Source: an uncultured Clostridia bacterium (GTDB taxonomy: Bacteria; Bacillota; Clostridia; TANB77; CAG-508). From it: 61,190 nt of DNA. The notes below the pieces were generated by a model. It ran no database searches. It was not told the origin of the DNA and saw only the letters and a list, made by a program, of their open reading frames with translations. Shown here piece by piece: positions 24,170-34,848 of the stretch. Made by a program: the position numbers and the translations under genes. The stretch's first letter is position 1. The number at the start of each line of letters is the position of its first letter. The stretch lies in the NCBI GenBank assembly GCA_944386195.1, contig CALXAD010000007.1:1-61190 (forward strand), read 5' to 3'.

Positions 24170-26407
24170 TTAAATTCTTTCATGAATAGTTCTATGAATT
24201 ACATCCAATTGTTGTTCTCTTGTTAATTTTGTAAAGTTAACAGCATATCCAGAAACACGAATAGTAAGTTGAGGATAATTTTCAGGATGTTCCATAGCAT
24301 CTTCTAATAAACTTCTATCAAAAACATTAACATTAATATGATGACCTGTTTGAGCAAAATATCCATCAAGCATATGAACTAAGTTTGTAATCTTTTCATC
24401 ATCTGTTTTACCTAAAGTTCCAGGTGTAATTGAGAAAGTATAAGAAATACCATCTTCTGCTGAATCAAAAGGAAGTTTTGCAATAGAATTCATAACAGCC
24501 AAAGCTCCATTTGTATCTCTTCCATGAAGTGGGTTAGCTCCAGGTCCAAATGGTTCACCATCTCTACGACCGTCAGGAGTATTTCCTGTAGCCTTTCCAT
24601 AAACTACATTAGAAGTGATAGTTAAAATAGATAATGTATGTTTAGAATGTCTATAAGTTTGATGTTTTCTTAATTTATTCATAAAGTTTTTAGTAATATC
24701 AACAGCTATTTGGTCTACTCTATCATCATCGTTACCAAATTTAGGAAAATCTCCTTCTACTTCATAGTCAACAGCAAGTCCTGTATCATCACGAATAACT
24801 TTAACTTTAGCATATTTAATAGCAGATAAAGAATCTGCAACAACTGAAAGTCCTGCAATACCGCAAGCCATTGTACGAATGATTTCTCTATCATGTAAAG
24901 CCATTTCTTCAGCTTCATAACAATATTTATCATGCATATAGTGAATTGCGTTTAAAGCTTTTATATAAATTTTTGCTACATAATCCATCATTTGATTAAA
25001 TTTTTCCATAACTTCATCATAATTTAAATATTCTGAAGTAATAGGTTCAAATCTAGGAGTAATCTGTTTTCCTGTTTTTTCATCTCTACCACCATTAATA
25101 GCGTAAAGAAGGGTTTTAGCAAGATTGGCTCTTGCACCGAAGAATTGCATTTGTTTACCTATTTTCATAGGTGAAACGCAACATGCAATACCATAATCAT
25201 CACCTAAAGTAATTCTCATTAAATCATCATTTTCATATTGAATAGATGAAGTTTTAATAGATAAATTAGTAGTAAATCTCTTAAATCCTTCAGGAAGTCT
25301 TGTAGACCATAAAACTGTCATATTTGGTTCTGGAGCAGGTCCTAAATTTTGAAGAGTATGAAGTAATCTAAAAGAGTTTTTAGTAACTAAAGTTCTTCCG
25401 TCAATACCCATACCACCAATACTTTCTGTTACCCATACAGGGTCACCACTAAATAATTCATTATATTCAGGTGTTCTTAAGAAACGAACTAACCTTAATT
25501 TCATAACAAAGTGGTCCATAATTTCTTGAGCTTGTTCTTCTGTTAAAATACCATTTTGTAAATCTCTTTCAAAATAGATATCTAAGAATGTAGATGTTCT
25601 ACCTAAGCTCATAGCAGCACCATCTTGAGATTTTATAGCTCCTAAATATCCAAAATATAACCATTGAACAGCTTCTTTAGCATTTTTTGCAGGCTCTGAA
25701 ATATCAAATCCATATTTTTTTGCCATTTCTTTTAATTCATTTAAAGCTTTAATTTGTTCACTAATTTCTTCTCTAGAACGAATAATTTCTTCAGTTAATT
25801 CATCAACGTCTAAAACATATAATTCTTCTTGTTTTTCTTTAATTAAAACGTCTACTCCATATAAAGCAACTCTTCTATAATCACCAATTATTCTTCCACG
25901 ACCATATCCATCAGGAAGACCTGTTATTAAATGTGAACTTCTAGCAGCTCTAATATCAGGTGTATAAACACTAAACACTCCATCATTATGAGTTTTTCTA
26001 TATTTATGGAATATTTCTTCAACTTTATTATCTACTGTTCTTCCATAAGCTTCACAAGCTTTTTCAACAATTCTAATACCACCAAATGGCATAATTGCTC
26101 TTTTTAAAGGTGCGTCAGTTTGAAGACCGACGATTTCTTCTAAATCTTTATCAATATAACCTGCATCATGTGCAGTAATTGTTGAAATAGTTTTAGTATC
26201 GATATCTAAAACTCCTCCTTTAGAATTATGTTCTTTCTTGTAAAGTTCTAAAACCTCATTCCAAAGTTTTTTAGTTTTTTCAGCAGGTCCAGCTAAAAAG
26301 CTATCATCACCTTCATATGGTGTGTAATTATGTTGAATAAAATCTCTAACATTTATTTCATTTTGCCAATCACCTTTTTTAAAATTTTTCCATTGTTCAA
26401 ATTCCAT
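24170..26407 (-). CDS. pflB: Formate C-acetyltransferase (pyruvate formate-lyase)
   Basis: The 745-residue enzyme converts pyruvate and CoA to acetyl-CoA and formate. The adjacent catalytic cysteines are in [12 protein letters not shown], and the C-terminal glycyl-radical loop is [15 protein letters not shown]. These, with the [11 protein letters not shown] segment, identify PflB rather than a diol dehydratase-type paralogue. AGGAGG lies seven bases before the ATG at 26407. It provides acetyl-CoA that adhE (28324) can reduce to ethanol. Confidence 0.97.
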   Translation of the reverse strand: MEFEQWKNFKKGDWQNEINVRDFIQHNYTPYEGDDSFLAGPAEKTKKLWNEVLELYKKEHNSKGGVLDIDTKTISTITAHDAGYIDKDLEEIVGLQTDAPLKRAIMPFGGIRIVEKACEAYGRTVDNKVEEIFHKYRKTHNDGVFSVYTPDIRAARSSHLITGLPDGYGRGRIIGDYRRVALYGVDVLIKEKQEELYVLDVDELTEEIIRSREEISEQIKALNELKEMAKKYGFDISEPAKNAKEAVQWLYFGYLGAIKSQDGAAMSLGRTSTFLDIYFERDLQNGILTEEQAQEIMDHFVMKLRLVRFLRTPEYNELFSGDPVWVTESIGGMGIDGRTLVTKNSFRLLHTLQNLGPAPEPNMTVLWSTRLPEGFKRFTTNLSIKTSSIQYENDDLMRITLGDDYGIACCVSPMKIGKQMQFFGARANLAKTLLYAINGGRDEKTGKQITPRFEPITSEYLNYDEVMEKFNQMMDYVAKIYIKALNAIHYMHDKYCYEAEEMALHDREIIRTMACGIAGLSVVADSLSAIKYAKVKVIRDDTGLAVDYEVEGDFPKFGNDDDRVDQIAVDITKNFMNKLRKHQTYRHSKHTLSILTITSNVVYGKATGNTPDGRRDGEPFGPGANPLHGRDTNGALAVMNSIAKLPFDSAEDGISYTFSITPGTLGKTDDEKITNLVHMLDGYFAQTGHHINVNVFDRSLLEDAMEHPENYPQLTIRVSGYAVNFTKLTREQQLDVIHRTIHERI

Positions 26408-26551
26408 ATTATACCTCCTTTTTATTTATATTTTTAGTATAAACATTAAAAAGCAATAATATAATATCATATAGAAAAAATATTATCAATTATAAAAAAT
26501 AAATCAAAGAAAAAAATAAAAGTCAGATTATACTGACTTTTAAAATAGATA

Positions 26552-26893
26552 CTAAACTGTTTCGTTTTTACCTTCTTCAGCAATAACTTTAGCAACATCA
26601 TAGATTAGTCTTTGCTTTTCTGGTGTACAACTTTTTAATAAGTCTGAAAACTCTCTTGTTAAATAATTTTCAGAAGTACTAGCAACACCATTTAAAATAT
26701 AACCTTCAGAAACATTTAATAATCTACATATTTGATTTAATCTTTTTAAGTTGATATGAGAATTTCCTCTTTCTACTCTACTTAAAAAGGCAACAGAAAT
26801 ATCAATTTGTTCTGCTAAATCTTCTTGTGTTAAATTTTTTGCAAGCCTTGCTTGTTTAATTCTTTGTCCTATAATATTATAGTCTAAAGCCAT
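26552..26893 (-). CDS. XRE-family transcriptional regulator
   Basis: The protein of 113 residues has an N-terminal helix-turn-helix (IGQRIKQARLAKNLTQEDLAEQIDISVAFLSRVERGNSHINLKRLNQICRLLNV, residues about 5-62) and a short C-terminal part (FSDLLKSCTPEKQRLIYDVAKVIAEE) typical of small clostridial XRE regulators. ATG 26893 has AGGAAGGTGAT upstream. An upstream in-frame ATG lacks a site. It is monocistronic and upstream of pflB on the same strand, with a gap, so it could regulate fermentation genes, but nothing shows this. Confidence 0.85.
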   Translation of the reverse strand: MALDYNIIGQRIKQARLAKNLTQEDLAEQIDISVAFLSRVERGNSHINLKRLNQICRLLNVSEGYILNGVASTSENYLTREFSDLLKSCTPEKQRLIYDVAKVIAEEGKNETV

Positions 26894-27207
26894 TTTTATC
26901 ACCTTCCTATTCTTCCACATAATAGCATTTTATAGTTTAAATTTACAGAAACTAGAATATACGTATAGAACTTATTGGTAAAAAAGAGCGATAAATATTA
27001 TTTTGAAGAATGAATAATATAGGAAAATAAAGGAAATTGAAGAAAAATAAAGAAAAAGAGAGATAAAGTTAATAAAATCAGTAATAAAACGAAAAAATTT
27101 TGACAAAAATGGACAAATTATCTTAAAAAAAGTATACATAATTTGATTTTGGGAAGAATATGTAGTATAATAAAGGCTGGTCGCGTTAAAAAACTAGCAA
27201 AAGGAGA

Positions 27208-28197
27208 GTGAATCATATTTTAAACAAGAAATTAAAATACTATACAAAAGAAATTTTAAAGTATTTTAACATAACTATAATTGGATTAGGTTTTGTTATC
27301 GCGATAATATTAATAAAGTATAAACCAATCTATGAGGTAGAAATATCTGGAGAAGAAATAGGATATGTCCAAAATAAACAAGCATTTGAAGAAAAATTAA
27401 AAGAAGAAGTAAAAGCGGAAAATCCTTATATAGATACAATAGATTTAAAAGAAAATCCAGAATATGAGTTAAAACTTGTAAGTAGAACACTTGAGACAAA
27501 CGAAGAAGAAGTGGCATCCAAAATAGAAGAAAATGCAGTAATAACATATAAATATTATGAAATAGCATTAAATGATGAAGCTATAGAAAAAGTTGATACT
27601 ATAGAAAATGCTGAAGAAGTAGTAAATGAAATTAAAAATAATAATAGCGAAGAAGATTTGAACTTAACAATTTCTGAAAAATATACTCAAAATGAAGAAG
27701 AAGTTAATTTAAAAGATATGGAAGTTGCAAAAAATGATATACAAACTAAGGTAACAGAAATTAAAGAGCAAGAAGAAGAACAAGCAAGAATTGATGCAAT
27801 GCCTGATGTAAATGGTATAAAATTAGCGACAGCACCAATATCAGGAACAATTACGTCAAGATATGGTGCAAGAAGTAGTATAAGAAAATCAACACATACA
27901 GGACTAGATATAGCAGCGAAAACAGGTACACCCATTAAAGTTGTAGCAGATGGTGTGGTAGAATCTGCATCATATAGTGGTTCATATGGGAATTTAGTAA
28001 AAATTAGTCATAGTAATGGAGTTGAAACTTGGTATGCACATACAAGTAAAATGTATGTAAAAAAAGGTGAGACAGTAAAAGCAGGGGATGTTATTGCAGC
28101 AGTTGGTTCAACGGGAAATTCAACAGGACCTCATTTACATTTTGAAATAAGAATTAATGGTGAACATGTAAATCCACAAAAATATTTATATAAGTAA
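27208..28197 (+). CDS. Membrane-anchored M23 (LytM) endopeptidase
   Basis: The 329-residue protein has an N-terminal membrane helix (IIGLGFVIAIILI), an acidic helical stalk to about residue 205, and a LytM zinc domain: GTITSRYGARSSIRKSTHTGLDIAAKTGTPI (His and Asp ligands) and STGPHLHFEIRING (HxH). Such enzymes cut peptidoglycan cross-links. The GTG start at 27208 lies only two bases after GGAGA. A rare ATT at 27217 would have ideal spacing, so the true start is uncertain. A terminator follows. Confidence 0.85.
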   Translation: MNHILNKKLKYYTKEILKYFNITIIGLGFVIAIILIKYKPIYEVEISGEEIGYVQNKQAFEEKLKEEVKAENPYIDTIDLKENPEYELKLVSRTLETNEEEVASKIEENAVITYKYYEIALNDEAIEKVDTIENAEEVVNEIKNNNSEEDLNLTISEKYTQNEEEVNLKDMEVAKNDIQTKVTEIKEQEEEQARIDAMPDVNGIKLATAPISGTITSRYGARSSIRKSTHTGLDIAAKTGTPIKVVADGVVESASYSGSYGNLVKISHSNGVETWYAHTSKMYVKKGETVKAGDVIAAVGSTGNSTGPHLHFEIRINGEHVNPQKYLYK

Positions 28198-28200
28198 AAT

Positions 28201-28246
28201 AAAAAGCTTGAAATGATATAATATTATTTCAAGCTTTTTATTTTTA
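28201..28246 (+). terminator. Terminator of M23 peptidase gene
   Basis: AAAAAGCTTGAAAT pairs with ATTTCAAGCTTTTT, followed by ATTTTT. Confidence 0.85.
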
Positions 28247-28323
28247 AAAGTTAAAAAAATATTGACAAAAAATAGTAATAATATATAATAAAATTGGTCA
28301 AAATAAAATAAGGAGGTTCTCAA

Positions 28324-30927
28324 ATGAACGAAGAAGAAATAGAAGTAAAAGAAATGATTGACAACTTAGTTGAAAGAGCTAAAAAAGCTTCAGAAGAATA
28401 CCTAAAACTTGACCAACAAACAGTAGATAAAATTACAAAAGCAATGGCCATGGCAGGTCTAGAACATCATATGGAACTTGCTAAAATGGCGGTCGAAGAA
28501 ACAGGTAGAGGAATTTATGAAGATAAAATAACAAAGAATATGTTTGCAACAGAGTATGTATACCATAGTATAAAACATGAAAAAACAGTTGGAATAATTA
28601 ATAGAAATGAAGAAGAAGGATATGTAGAAATAGCAGAGCCTGTTGGAATAATAGCAGGTGTTACGCCAGTAACTAATCCAACTTCTACAACTATGTTTAA
28701 ATCTATTATATCAGCTAAAACTAGAAATGTAATTATATTTGGATTTCATCCATCAGCACAAAAATGTTCTTCAGAGGCTGCAAGAATACTAAGAGATGCA
28801 GCAGTAAGTGAAGGAGCACCTAAAGATTGTATATTATGGATAGAAAAACCAAGTATTTTAGCTACTAGAACACTTATGAATCATCCTGGAGTTGATTTGA
28901 TTTTAGCAACAGGTGGAACAGGAATGGTAAAATCAGCTTATTCTTGCGGTAAGCCAGCATTAGGTGTAGGACCAGGAAATGTACCATGTTATATAGATAA
29001 AACAGCTAAATTAAAAACTTCTGTGAATGATTTAGTAATGTCAAAAGCTTTTGATAATGGTATGATATGTGCTTCAGAACAAGCTGTTATAGTAGATAAG
29101 GAGATATATCAAGAATTTGAAAGACTAATGAGAGAAGCTGGTTGCTATTTTGTGAATCCAGAAGAAAAACAAAAATTACAAGATTCAATGTTTGAATATA
29201 GAGATGATATAGGATACAAGCTAAAATCTAATATACCAGGACAATCCCCATACAAAATAGCAAAAAATGCAGGATTTGAAATTCCTATTGATACTAAAGT
29301 AATTGTAGTTTATGAAGAGGGAATAGGAAAAGATTATCCATTTTCAAAAGAAAAACTAAGTCCAGTTCTTACTTATTATATTGTAAATGATGAGAATGAA
29401 GGAATAAGTAAAGCTGAACAATTATTAGAATTTGGAGGACTTGGACACTCTGCAGTTATTCATTCTGAAAATAAAGAAACAATATTAAGATTTTCTAAAA
29501 CAATGAAAGCAGGAAGAATTATAGTAAATTCACCATCAACACATGGAGCAATTGGAGATATTTATAATACAAATATGCCATCATTAACATTAGGTTGTGG
29601 CTCTTTTGGAGGAAACTCAACTACAGCAAATGTATCTTCAGTAAATTTAATTAATATTAAGAGAACTAGTAAAAGGAGAGTTAATATGCAGTGGTTTAAG
29701 ATTCCAGAAAAAATATATTTTGAGGCAGGTTCTATACAATATTTAGAAAAAATGCCAGATATTGAAAGAGCTTTTATTGTAACAGACGAATCTATGGTAA
29801 AATTAGGTTATGTAGATAGAATTTTATATCATTTAAGAAAAAGAGAACATTATGTACATTCAGAAATATTTAGTGATGTGGAATCAGACCCATCTTTTGA
29901 TACAATAAAAAAAGGTGTAGAAGCTATGGAACGTTTTAGACCTGATGTAATTATAGCATTAGGTGGAGGAAGTCCAATTGATGCTGCAAAAGGTATGTGG
30001 TTATTTTACGAATATCCAGATGCAGACCCAGAAGGTTTAAAATTAAAATTTATGGATATAAGAAAACGTACTTATAAATTTCCAAAATTAGGAACTAAAT
30101 GTAAAATGGTAGCAATTCCAACAACTTCTGGAACAGGTTCTGAAGTTACTTCATTTGCTGTTATAACAGATAAAGAAAAAAATAAAAAATATCCATTAGC
30201 AGATTATGAATTAACACCAGATGTTGCAATTGTAGACCCAGATTTAGTAATGAGTTTACCAAAAACAGTTACAGCAGATACTGGTATGGATGTATTAACT
30301 CATAGCATAGAGGCATATGTATCAAATATGGCATCTGATTTTACAGATGGTTTAGCAGAAAAAGCTGCTGAACTAGTAGTAAAATATTTAGAAAGAGCCT
30401 ATGATAATGGAGATGATAAAGAAGCAAGAGAAAAAATGCACAATAGCAGTACAATAGCAGGTATGGCATTTACAAATGCTTTCTTAGGAATAAATCACTC
30501 ACTTGCTCATAAATTAGGTGCAGAATTTCATATGGCACACGGAAGAATAAATGCTATTCTTTTACCATATGTAATTAGATATAATAGCAGTAGACCAACT
30601 AAATTTGTATCATTTCCTAAATATGAATATTTTATAGCAGATGAAAAATATGCTATTTTAGCTAAAAAAATAGGATTAAAAGCAGATACAAAGGAAGAAG
30701 GTATAAATAGTTTAATAGAAAAAATAAAAGAATTAAATAATCATATGAATATTCCAAAATCATTTAAAGAAGCAGGAATTGATGAACAAGAATTTCTATC
30801 AAAAGTTGATATGTTAGCTGATAGAGCTTTTGAAGACCAATGTACTACTGCAAATCCAAGAGTTCCATTAGTTTCTGAATTGAAACAAATATTATTAGAT
30901 AGTTATTATGGAAAAGAATATGAGTAA
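28324..30927 (+). CDS. adhE: Bifunctional acetaldehyde/alcohol dehydrogenase AdhE
   Basis: The 867-residue fusion reduces acetyl-CoA to acetaldehyde and then to ethanol. The N-terminal CoA-acylating aldehyde dehydrogenase (about residues 1-430) has the Rossmann loop GGTGMVKSAY and the catalytic Cys in GMICASEQ. The C-terminal iron alcohol dehydrogenase (about 455-867) has GGGSPIDAAKGMW, the PTTSGTGSEVT segment and the iron-binding histidines in GINHSLAHKLGAEFHMAHGRIN. Length is normal. AGGAGG precedes the ATG. With pflB it forms the ethanol/formate branch. Confidence 0.97.
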   Translation: MNEEEIEVKEMIDNLVERAKKASEEYLKLDQQTVDKITKAMAMAGLEHHMELAKMAVEETGRGIYEDKITKNMFATEYVYHSIKHEKTVGIINRNEEEGYVEIAEPVGIIAGVTPVTNPTSTTMFKSIISAKTRNVIIFGFHPSAQKCSSEAARILRDAAVSEGAPKDCILWIEKPSILATRTLMNHPGVDLILATGGTGMVKSAYSCGKPALGVGPGNVPCYIDKTAKLKTSVNDLVMSKAFDNGMICASEQAVIVDKEIYQEFERLMREAGCYFVNPEEKQKLQDSMFEYRDDIGYKLKSNIPGQSPYKIAKNAGFEIPIDTKVIVVYEEGIGKDYPFSKEKLSPVLTYYIVNDENEGISKAEQLLEFGGLGHSAVIHSENKETILRFSKTMKAGRIIVNSPSTHGAIGDIYNTNMPSLTLGCGSFGGNSTTANVSSVNLINIKRTSKRRVNMQWFKIPEKIYFEAGSIQYLEKMPDIERAFIVTDESMVKLGYVDRILYHLRKREHYVHSEIFSDVESDPSFDTIKKGVEAMERFRPDVIIALGGGSPIDAAKGMWLFYEYPDADPEGLKLKFMDIRKRTYKFPKLGTKCKMVAIPTTSGTGSEVTSFAVITDKEKNKKYPLADYELTPDVAIVDPDLVMSLPKTVTADTGMDVLTHSIEAYVSNMASDFTDGLAEKAAELVVKYLERAYDNGDDKEAREKMHNSSTIAGMAFTNAFLGINHSLAHKLGAEFHMAHGRINAILLPYVIRYNSSRPTKFVSFPKYEYFIADEKYAILAKKIGLKADTKEEGINSLIEKIKELNNHMNIPKSFKEAGIDEQEFLSKVDMLADRAFEDQCTTANPRVPLVSELKQILLDSYYGKEYE

Positions 30928-30928
30928 A

Positions 30929-30960
30929 ATAAAAGTAGAGCTTAAAAACTCTACTTTTTA
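30929..30960. terminator. Bidirectional terminator between adhE and asnS
   Basis: AAAAGTAGAG pairs with CTCTACTTTT, with A- and T-runs on both sides; it serves the two convergent genes. Confidence 0.85.
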
Positions 30961-32349
30961 AAATTCACAATTTTTTGGAGTTCTTGGGAATGGTAGAACA
31001 TCACGTATATTTTGCATACCTGTAAGATACATAATAGCTCTTTCAAAACCAAGACCAAAACCTGAATGAACGCAACTTCCATATTTTCTTAAATCTAAAT
31101 ACCAATTGTAGTTTTCAATAGGCATATTTAGTTCATTCATTCTATTAAGTAATTTATTATAATCTTCCTCTCTTTGACTACCGCCAATTATTTCACCAAT
31201 TCCTGGAACTAAAAGGTCAGTTGCTGCAACTGTTTTTCCATCTTCATTTTGTTTCATGTAAAATGCTTTAATATCTTTTGGATAATCAGTTACAAAAACA
31301 GGTTTTTTATAAATTTTTTCACATAAATATCTTTCATGTTCTGTTTGTAAGTCAACACCCCAAGATACTTTATATTCAAATTCATCATTATGTTTTTCTA
31401 ATTCTTTTATAGCATCAGTGTAACTTACTCTTACAAAATCAGAATTTATAACATGATTTAATCTATCTAATAATCCTTTATCAACAAAGTTATTAAAAAA
31501 TTCCATTTCTTCAGGACAATTATCTAAAACATATTTAAAAGTATATTTAATCATGTTTTCTGCTAAATCCATATCATCTTTTAAATCAGCAAAACAGATT
31601 TCAGGTTCAATCATCCAGAATTCTGCGGCATGTTTTACTGTATTAGAATTTTCTGCTCTAAATGTTGGTCCAAAAGTATATACATTACAAAAACTTTCTG
31701 CAAATGTTTCAGCATTTAATTGACCACTAACTGTTAAGTGAGCATGTCTTCCAAAGAAATCTTTTGAAAAATCAACTTGACCATCTTCTGTTTTAGGAAC
31801 ATTGTTTAAGTCAAATGAGTTAACATTAAACATTTCTCCAGCACCTTCAGCATCACTTCCAGTTAGTATTGGTGTATGAACATATACAAAGCCTTGTTCT
31901 TGGAAAAATTTATGAATTGCATATGCAAATACACTTCTTACTCTAAATACTGCATTAAAAGTATTTGTCCTTGGACGAAGATGTGCAATTGTTCTTAAAT
32001 ATTCAAAAGAATGTCTCTTTTTTTGTAAAGGATAGTCAATGTCTGCTAAAGAATCAATAGTTATTTCTTTAGCATGAATTTCAAAAGGTTGTTTTGCATT
32101 TTCTGTAAGAATGAATTTACCTTTTACTTCTATAGTAGAACTAAGAGTTAATTTTCTTACTTCTTCAAAATTAGAAAGAGTATTATCAAAAACTATTTGA
32201 ACAGGTTTAAAAAATGTTCCATCATTCAATTCAATAAATCCAAAGTTTTTTGAATCTCTTAAGTTTTTTACCCATCCTTCAATTATTATATCTTTATCTA
32301 TGTAATCATTTGTTTCTTTGTATAATTTTCTAACTGTTATTTCTTTCAT
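30958..32349 (-). CDS. asnS: Asparaginyl-tRNA synthetase
   Basis: The 463-residue class II synthetase has an N-terminal OB anticodon-binding domain ([25 protein letters not shown]) and catalytic motifs: motif 2 ([25 protein letters not shown]) and motif 3 ([31 protein letters not shown]). The AENSNT segment and the C-terminal PRTPKNCEF distinguish AsnRS from AspRS and LysRS. No T-box is seen upstream. The start codon follows a GGAGG-containing leader. Confidence 0.97.
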   Translation of the reverse strand: MKEITVRKLYKETNDYIDKDIIIEGWVKNLRDSKNFGFIELNDGTFFKPVQIVFDNTLSNFEEVRKLTLSSTIEVKGKFILTENAKQPFEIHAKEITIDSLADIDYPLQKKRHSFEYLRTIAHLRPRTNTFNAVFRVRSVFAYAIHKFFQEQGFVYVHTPILTGSDAEGAGEMFNVNSFDLNNVPKTEDGQVDFSKDFFGRHAHLTVSGQLNAETFAESFCNVYTFGPTFRAENSNTVKHAAEFWMIEPEICFADLKDDMDLAENMIKYTFKYVLDNCPEEMEFFNNFVDKGLLDRLNHVINSDFVRVSYTDAIKELEKHNDEFEYKVSWGVDLQTEHERYLCEKIYKKPVFVTDYPKDIKAFYMKQNEDGKTVAATDLLVPGIGEIIGGSQREEDYNKLLNRMNELNMPIENYNWYLDLRKYGSCVHSGFGLGFERAIMYLTGMQNIRDVLPFPRTPKNCEF

Positions 32350-32548
32350 ATTCTATTTTTTCCTCCATTCATTATTACGACTTTAATTATTATAAGATAT
32401 TATAAGCAAAATTTCAAGATTTAATCCTTATTTGTAAAATTTGAAAAATCAATTTACTAATTTATTTTTGTGTGCTATAATAGGTGGCACGGATAATTTA
32501 TTTATCCTATGCAGTAATTCATAATAATAACTATTATTAGGAGATAAC

Positions 32549-33253
32549 ATGAAAAAACAAACTGAAAATGGACTTATTTTAGGGTCCAATAGTCAGAAAA
32601 TAACAAGTACAACAAGATTTGATGAAATATTTCCGATAGTTAATATTGAAGATATTTCTTTAAACGATAAATTTTTAAGGCATAGGCCTAAAACACCAAA
32701 TCAAACAAGAATAAGAAGAGACATTATTACAGCTAAAAAAAGGCATATGGAAAACTTTAGGGCTGCTGCAATATTACCTTCTTTTTATAAAGTAAAAGAT
32801 GAACCAATAACTTTTTACTATAACGATGGAGAAGAGCCAGCAGTTGGAATGACTCCTGAATGGTGGGAGCAAGAAGCTAAGAAATTTAAGCCAAATATGA
32901 ATAGTAGGCTTGGAAACATATTAGAGTATGATGTGTTTCTAGGAGCAGTAATAAAAAGATTAGTTGAAAAAGAAAATTATAGTATAAAAAAAGCATGGGA
33001 GATTACATGTGATAGTCAACTAAATGCTGGTAATTTAGGACCATTTAAAACTAAAGGAAAGCATGCTAAAGGAAGGATATTTGAGTATGAACATATCAGA
33101 AGAATTATAAAGGGATATGGAAATAAAGGTTTTATTATGGTTGGAAATTATACAGAAGGAAAAAACGTAAAATATACGGCTTCAATAGAAGAAATGAATT
33201 TATCAAATACAGTTTATCTTAGGACTGTAGGATGGGTTGTGCTTGATGTATAA
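32549..33253 (+). CDS. Hypothetical protein (234 aa)
   Basis: Unrecognised soluble protein. It starts MKKQTENGLILGSNSQKITSTTRFDEIFPIV and has a basic segment (RHRPKTPNQTRIRRDIITAKKRH), a Trp-rich middle (GMTPEWWEQEAKKFKPNMNSRLGNILEYDVFLGAVIKRLV) and a Gly/Lys-rich C-terminal part. No signal peptide or membrane helix. TTAGGAGA precedes the ATG. The gene is monocistronic with a hairpin after it and lies directly before the interrupted murA. The basic segments suggest nucleic-acid contact, but this is speculation. Confidence 0.5.
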   Translation: MKKQTENGLILGSNSQKITSTTRFDEIFPIVNIEDISLNDKFLRHRPKTPNQTRIRRDIITAKKRHMENFRAAAILPSFYKVKDEPITFYYNDGEEPAVGMTPEWWEQEAKKFKPNMNSRLGNILEYDVFLGAVIKRLVEKENYSIKKAWEITCDSQLNAGNLGPFKTKGKHAKGRIFEYEHIRRIIKGYGNKGFIMVGNYTEGKNVKYTASIEEMNLSNTVYLRTVGWVVLDV

Positions 33254-33270
33254 AAACTGACTAACAGTAT

Positions 33271-33312
33271 AACAATAAGGAGGCTCTAAATTTGGAGTCT
33301 CCTTATTGTATA
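33271..33312 (+). terminator. Strong hairpin after hypothetical gene
   Basis: AACAATAAGGAGGCTC pairs with GAGTCTCCTTATTGT with one mismatch. It has only a weak T-tail, but lies 18 bases after the stop, as expected for a terminator. Confidence 0.6.
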
Positions 33313-33407
33313 AATAAAAAATAATATTTTCCTAATAATATAAAAATTCACTTTTTACGTAAATAAAACATAATATATAGCAAAATAAAGTGAAAGGTGG
33401 GAAAGAA

Positions 33408-33764
33408 ATGTCAGAATACATAATAAAAGGAGGAAAAAAGATAGAAGGTGTTGTTGAAATATCAGGCTCTAAAAATGCATCATTACCAATAATTGCAGCT
33501 ACTATATTAAATGGAGGGAAAAGCACCTTATATAATGTTCCTAAAATACATGATACAGAGATGATGTTTGAAATATTGAGAAAATTAGGAGGAAGAGTAG
33601 AAAAAAAGAAGAATAAAATAATAATAGATACAAGTAAAATAGAAAAATATGAAATACCAGAAGAACTTATGAGGCAAATGCGTTCATCAGTTATTTTAGT
33701 TGGCGGATTACTTGGAAGATATAGAAAAGCGGTGTTTTCATATCCGGGGGATTGCGATATTTGA
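33408..33764 (+). pseudogene. murA: murA, 5' part, interrupted by an integrated element
   Basis: MurA transfers enolpyruvate from PEP to UDP-GlcNAc, the first committed step of peptidoglycan synthesis. This fragment gives the N-terminal residues (IIKGGKKIEGVVEISGSKNASLPIIAATILNGG, LMRQMRSSVILVGGLLGRYRKAVFSYPG) up to residue 114, just before the active-site Cys. The native sequence stops at 33749; the element adds GDCDI and a TGA. The 3' part is at 51405-52316. Joining at the common GGG makes a 417-residue MurA of normal length. ATG 33408 has GGTGGGAAAG upstream. Clostridia often carry two MurA paralogues, so a second copy may exist elsewhere. Confidence 0.92.
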
Positions 33765-33765
33765 T
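33741..33765. other. attL: left junction of the element in murA
   Basis: The native codons TAT CCG GGG are followed by element sequence ATTGCGATATTTG. The right junction has AGGAGGG followed by native TGTGATATAGG. The shared core is GG or GGG. This fits the short central core used by large serine recombinases, so the deduced attB lies on the PGG^C active-site codons of murA. Confidence 0.8.
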
Positions 33766-33892
33766 TGATACATCGGACAAGTTTAAGATAAATGAGTGGA
33801 TTAAGAGTATTAAATAGACTATATACAAAAGTATAAAAATATGTTAAAATAATAAAGTAAAAAATAATTATAGAATAAGAAGGAGTAATAAA

Positions 33893-34522
33893 ATGGGCTT
33901 GGAAAAAGGAAAAAAGTATAAGTATTATGAAATAAAAGTGACTGTCAGAGATACACACCCACCAGTATGGAGAAGATTGCAAATACCATCTGGAATAACT
34001 TTTCATGAATTGAATGCAATTATACAACTAGCATTTGATTGGTGTGGATATCATATGTATGATTTTGAAGTTGGAGCAACTTTACACGAAGAGGGTATAT
34101 TTATAGAACTACCAAATCCAGATAATGATTTTTGGCACGAAACTAAAAATTCAAAAAAAGAGAAAATTGACAAATACTTTGAAAAATACAAAACAATGAA
34201 ATATACCTATGACTTTGGCGATAATTGGATTCATGATATAAAAATAGAAAAAGTAGTCGAGACTGATGTAAAATTTGAAAATCCTATTTGTATTAAAGCT
34301 AAAATGGCAGAATTACCAGAAGATTGTGGAGGTACATGGGGATACGAAGAATTGTTAGACATATTAGCAGACAAAAAGCATCCAAGATATAAAGAAATGA
34401 AAGAATGGATAGAAAATGGATATTTTACATGGCATGATGACAGAACATATGTAAATTTAGATGAAATAAATGAAAGAATGGAAGACTATAAAGAACATGC
34501 AAAATTTATATTAGGAGATTAG
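33893..34522 (+). CDS. Plasmid pRiA4b ORF-3-like protein
   Basis: The 209-residue protein matches the PRiA4_ORF3 family: YEIKVTVRDTHPPVWRRLQIPSGITFHELNAIIQLAFDWCGYHMYDFEV, then KYTYDFGDNWIHDIKIEKVV and the PEDCGGTWGYEELLDILADKKHPRYKEMKEW end. The family is common on plasmids and in chromosomal islands; its function is unknown. AGAAGGAG lies before the ATG. It is followed after three bases by a small partner gene, an arrangement I associate with this family. Confidence 0.85.
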   Translation: MGLEKGKKYKYYEIKVTVRDTHPPVWRRLQIPSGITFHELNAIIQLAFDWCGYHMYDFEVGATLHEEGIFIELPNPDNDFWHETKNSKKEKIDKYFEKYKTMKYTYDFGDNWIHDIKIEKVVETDVKFENPICIKAKMAELPEDCGGTWGYEELLDILADKKHPRYKEMKEWIENGYFTWHDDRTYVNLDEINERMEDYKEHAKFILGD

Positions 34523-34525
34523 AAT

Positions 34526-34765
34526 ATGGAAGAACAAATAAAAGAATTAACTTTATTACTATTATATTTAAATTCATGGATAGAAAAAGAACCATATGGA
34601 GAATTTCACAGAGCATGGAAAGGTTATGATTTTGATATTTTAAATTTATTAGAAGATGAAAATTTAATAGGTGGAAGCCATAAAGCTAAATCTACTTATT
34701 TAACAAAAGAAGGAGTAGAAAAAGCAAAAAAACTAATGAAAAAATATAATATTAAAGAAAATTAA
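34526..34765 (+). CDS. DUF6429-type small protein
   Basis: The 79-residue protein reads EEQIKELTLLLLYLNSWIEKE, RAWKGYDFDILNLLEDENLI and KSTYLTKEGVEKAKKLMKKY, the pattern of DUF6429 proteins: a small winged-helix-like fold. It starts three bases after the pRiA4b gene and is presumably made with it. Function unknown. Confidence 0.65.
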   Translation: MEEQIKELTLLLLYLNSWIEKEPYGEFHRAWKGYDFDILNLLEDENLIGGSHKAKSTYLTKEGVEKAKKLMKKYNIKEN

Positions 34766-34848
34766 GGAATGAATAAGGAAGGATATGGAGTAAAATCTAT
34801 ACCTTCTATTTTTATGCCTAAAAATTAAAGAAAGTGAGAGTGATATTT

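Noticed and set aside
32350..32548. T-box riboswitch for asnS
   Set aside because: The upstream region is too short, lacks the AGGGTGG-type T-box sequence, and shows no antiterminator pairing.
33761..33820. Short frame after attL as a gene
   Set aside because: It reads LIDTSDKFKINEWIKSIK without a start codon or ribosome binding site and is probably just the attP arm.
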